Shown in pieces: positions 61,990 to 64,000 of a stretch of 64,000 bases of DNA. Each line of letters opens with the position of its first letter. Position 1 is the first letter of the stretch. Below the pieces are notes generated by a model. The model searched no databases and was not told the DNA's origin. It saw only the letters and a program-made list of their open reading frames with translations. Both the position numbers and the translations under genes were made by a program. Source of the stretch: Variovorax paradoxus (GTDB lineage Bacteria; Pseudomonadota; Gammaproteobacteria; Burkholderiales; Burkholderiaceae_C); the NCBI RefSeq assembly GCF_024734665.1, contig NZ_CP102931.1:5888001-5952000 (forward strand), written 5' to 3'.

Positions 61990-64000
61990 TGCGAAGAACG
62001 ACGAAGAACCCTTTCACCTTCCTGCGCGCAGCCCTGCCATGGCTGCTGCTGGCGCTCTGCCTGCCGGCCCTCGCACAGCCGCTGCCGAGCGCCGACCCCG
62101 ACGACGGCCTGAGCTTTCGCGTGATCTCCTTCCACGACGTGCGCACCAACGTGCGTGCGAGCTTCGAGACCTCACCCGACGAGACTGCCGTGGACGAGCG
62201 CACCTTCGCCGAAGTGTTCGCCTGGCTGCAATACAACGGCTACCACCCGGTGAGCCTGCAGCAGATCGTCGACGCGCGCGCCGGCGGCAAGCCGCTGCCA
62301 CCCAAACCCGTGCTGCTGACCTTCGACGACGGCTACCGCAGTGCCTACACCAAGGTGTTTCCGCTGCTCAAGCGCTACAACTACCCCGCGCTGATGGCGC
62401 TGGTGACGAGCTGGCTCGAAGTGCCCCAAGGCCAGCAGGTGCACTGGGGCGACAAGCCCGCGCCGCGCGAAGACTTCCTGCTGTGGAGCGAAGCCGCCGA
62501 GATGGCGCGCTCAGGCCTCGTCGAGTTCGCGAGCCACAGCGACGCGATGCACACCGGCATCCTCGCCAACCCGCAAGGCAACATGCTGCCGGCCGCCGCA
62601 ACGCACCGCTACGACCCGAAGACCGGCCGCTACGAGGACGACGCCGCCTACGCGCGGCGCATCGAGACCGACCTGCGCCGCAGCCGCGAGCTCATCGAGA
62701 AGCGCACCGGCGCGAAGGTGCGCTCCATGGTGTGGCCCTACGGCGCCTACAACGACGCAGCGCTGAAAGCCTCCGCGCGCGCGGGCATGCCCATCACATT
62801 CACGCTCGACGACGGCTCGAACACGCCCGCCTTGCCGCTCACGCGCATCCGACGCGCGCTCGCGGCCTACGACAACGAGGCGCCCGAATACGCGCAGCTG
62901 CTTCGCAGCCCCGTGGGCGGCGAGGTGCGGCCCATCAACCGCGTGATGCACGTCGACCTCGACTACGTGTACGACCCCGACCCGGCCCAGCAGGAGCGCA
63001 ATCTCTCGGCGCTGATCGACCGCGTTGCCGCCGTGCGCCCGCGCGCGGTGTTCCTGCAGGCCTATGCCGACCCCGACGGCGACGGCGTGGCTGACGCGCT
63101 GTACTTTCCCAACCGCCACCTGCCGATGCGCGCCGACCTGTTCGGCCGCGCCGCCTGGCAACTGCGCAGCCGCACCGGCGTGAAGGTCTACGCGTGGATG
63201 CCGGTAACGGCTTTCCGGCTGCCGGCCTCGAACCCGCTCGCCGCGCACACGGTGACGGCGCAAGGCGGCGCGATGCCGGCCGATCGCTACCACCGGCTCA
63301 CGCCCTTCGACCCCGCAGTGCGCACGCTGGTCGGCGACATCTACGAAGACCTGGGCAGCCACGCCTTCTTCGAAGGCCTGCTGTTCCACGACGACGCGAC
63401 CTTGTCGGACGACGAGGACGCGAGCCCCGCCGCGCTGGCCACCTATGCACAGTGGGGCCTGCCGCCCGACGTGGCCGCGATCCGAGCGAACCCCGAGCTG
63501 ATGGCGCGCTGGACCACCGCCAAGACCCGCTACCTGATCGCCTTCACGCAGGAACTCGCCGCGCGCGTGGGAGCCTGGCGGCCCGCACTGGAAACTGCGC
63601 GCAACCTCTACGCGCGCCCGGTGCTGGAGCCGCAGGCCGAGCAGTGGTTCGCGCAGAACTACGAAGCCTCGCTCGCCGCCTACGACTACGTCGCGCTGAT
63701 GGCGATGCCGCGCATGGAACGCGAGACCGATGCGCACGCGTGGCTGGGCCGGCTCGCACGTCGCGCCGCCGACACGCCGCGCGGCCTCGACGGCACGGTG
63801 TTCGAGCTGCAGGCGCGCGACTGGCGCACCGGCAAGCCCGTGCCCGACGCGGAGCTCGCGCGCCAGTGGACGCTGCTGCAGCGCGCCGGCGTGCGCCACC
63901 TGGGCTACTACCCCGACGACTTCCTCGACAACCAGCCATCGCTGGAGACCGTGCGCCGCGCGATCTCGGTGCGCACGCTGCTGCCGCGTGCATTGCGCGC
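61989..64000 (+). CDS. pgaB: poly-beta-1,6-N-acetylglucosamine deacetylase/hydrolase (partial)
   Basis: The frame runs to the right edge, so the C-terminus is missing (about 670 codons seen). Residues 1-29 are a signal peptide (LLLALCLPALA). The N-terminal deacetylase domain has FHDV (48-51), LLTFDDGYRSAY (109-120) with the metal aspartates, and ASHSDAMH for the histidine pair. The C-terminal domain (from about residue 330, HVDLDYVYDPDP) is the GH153 hydrolase. PgaB partly deacetylates PNAG before export by PgaA. The pgaC and pgaD genes are expected to follow outside the window. Confidence 0.93.
   Translation, partial: MRRTTKNPFTFLRAALPWLLLALCLPALAQPLPSADPDDGLSFRVISFHDVRTNVRASFETSPDETAVDERTFAEVFAWLQYNGYHPVSLQQIVDARAGGKPLPPKPVLLTFDDGYRSAYTKVFPLLKRYNYPALMALVTSWLEVPQGQQVHWGDKPAPREDFLLWSEAAEMARSGLVEFASHSDAMHTGILANPQGNMLPAAATHRYDPKTGRYEDDAAYARRIETDLRRSRELIEKRTGAKVRSMVWPYGAYNDAALKASARAGMPITFTLDDGSNTPALPLTRIRRALAAYDNEAPEYAQLLRSPVGGEVRPINRVMHVDLDYVYDPDPAQQERNLSALIDRVAAVRPRAVFLQAYADPDGDGVADALYFPNRHLPMRADLFGRAAWQLRSRTGVKVYAWMPVTAFRLPASNPLAAHTVTAQGGAMPADRYHRLTPFDPAVRTLVGDIYEDLGSHAFFEGLLFHDDATLSDDEDASPAALATYAQWGLPPDVAAIRANPELMARWTTAKTRYLIAFTQELAARVGAWRPALETARNLYARPVLEPQAEQWFAQNYEASLAAYDYVALMAMPRMERETDAHAWLGRLARRAADTPRGLDGTVFELQARDWRTGKPVPDAELARQWTLLQRAGVRHLGYYPDDFLDNQPSLETVRRAISVRTLLPRALR

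Overview
This 64 kb window is a high-GC proteobacterial chromosome segment, most likely from a betaproteobacterium of the Comamonadaceae (Variovorax-like). That placement is an inference. It rests on base composition, a PhaM-type polyhydroxyalkanoate granule protein, many LysE exporters, a tandem glycine riboswitch, and the general style of the surface-polysaccharide genes. The genes at both ends are cut by the window: an MraY/WecA-type sugar-phosphate transferase on the left and pgaB on the right. No rRNA, tRNA, insertion sequence, prophage or CRISPR array was seen.

Positions 1-17047 hold a polysaccharide locus of the ABC-transporter type. It has an initiating polyprenyl-phosphate transferase, two family 2 glycosyltransferases, manC, wzm/wzt, a 720-residue glycosyltransferase, an FkbM methyltransferase with a coiled-coil tail, a 1251-residue protein made of three GT-B modules, gmd and rmd. 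ManC, Gmd and Rmd together make GDP-D-rhamnose, so a D-rhamnan-like polymer exported by Wzm/Wzt is the simplest reading. No wzx or wzy is present.

Positions 17040-36417 hold 19 genes, all on the minus strand, with no gap larger than about 33 bases and many 1-14 base overlaps. Transcribed from the right, they supply dTDP-L-rhamnose (rfbBDA, with rfbC further on), then a CDP-linked 6-deoxy sugar that is probably C-methylated (rfbF, rfbG, epimerase, two C-methyltransferase-like proteins, reductase, CmcI-like methyltransferase). The last block resembles the mycobacterial decaprenyl-phosphoryl-arabinose pathway: a HAD-UbiA fusion, DprE1-like and DprE2-like enzymes, a GT-C-like membrane protein with a C-terminal sugar-binding-like domain, an epimerase, an FAD oxidoreductase and a GtrA protein. 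This last block is the most interesting system in the window.

Positions 36418-50195 are amino-acid metabolism. A sigma70 promoter and a tandem glycine riboswitch precede a DadA-type dehydrogenase. FIST-domain and PhaM-like genes follow, then a MocR regulator facing a cluster of LysE/EamA exporters, an aminotransferase, two PhzF proteins, a glutathione S-transferase, a VOC protein and a threonine dehydratase. A compact operator-like repeat lies between MocR and the first LysE.

Positions 50156-64000 hold a phospholipase D-family lipoprotein, a periplasmic PaoABC-type aldehyde oxidoreductase, a small secreted repeat protein, a QseBC-like two-component system with 11-base repeat boxes, a creatininase-family protein, and the start of the pgaAB operon for poly-N-acetylglucosamine export.
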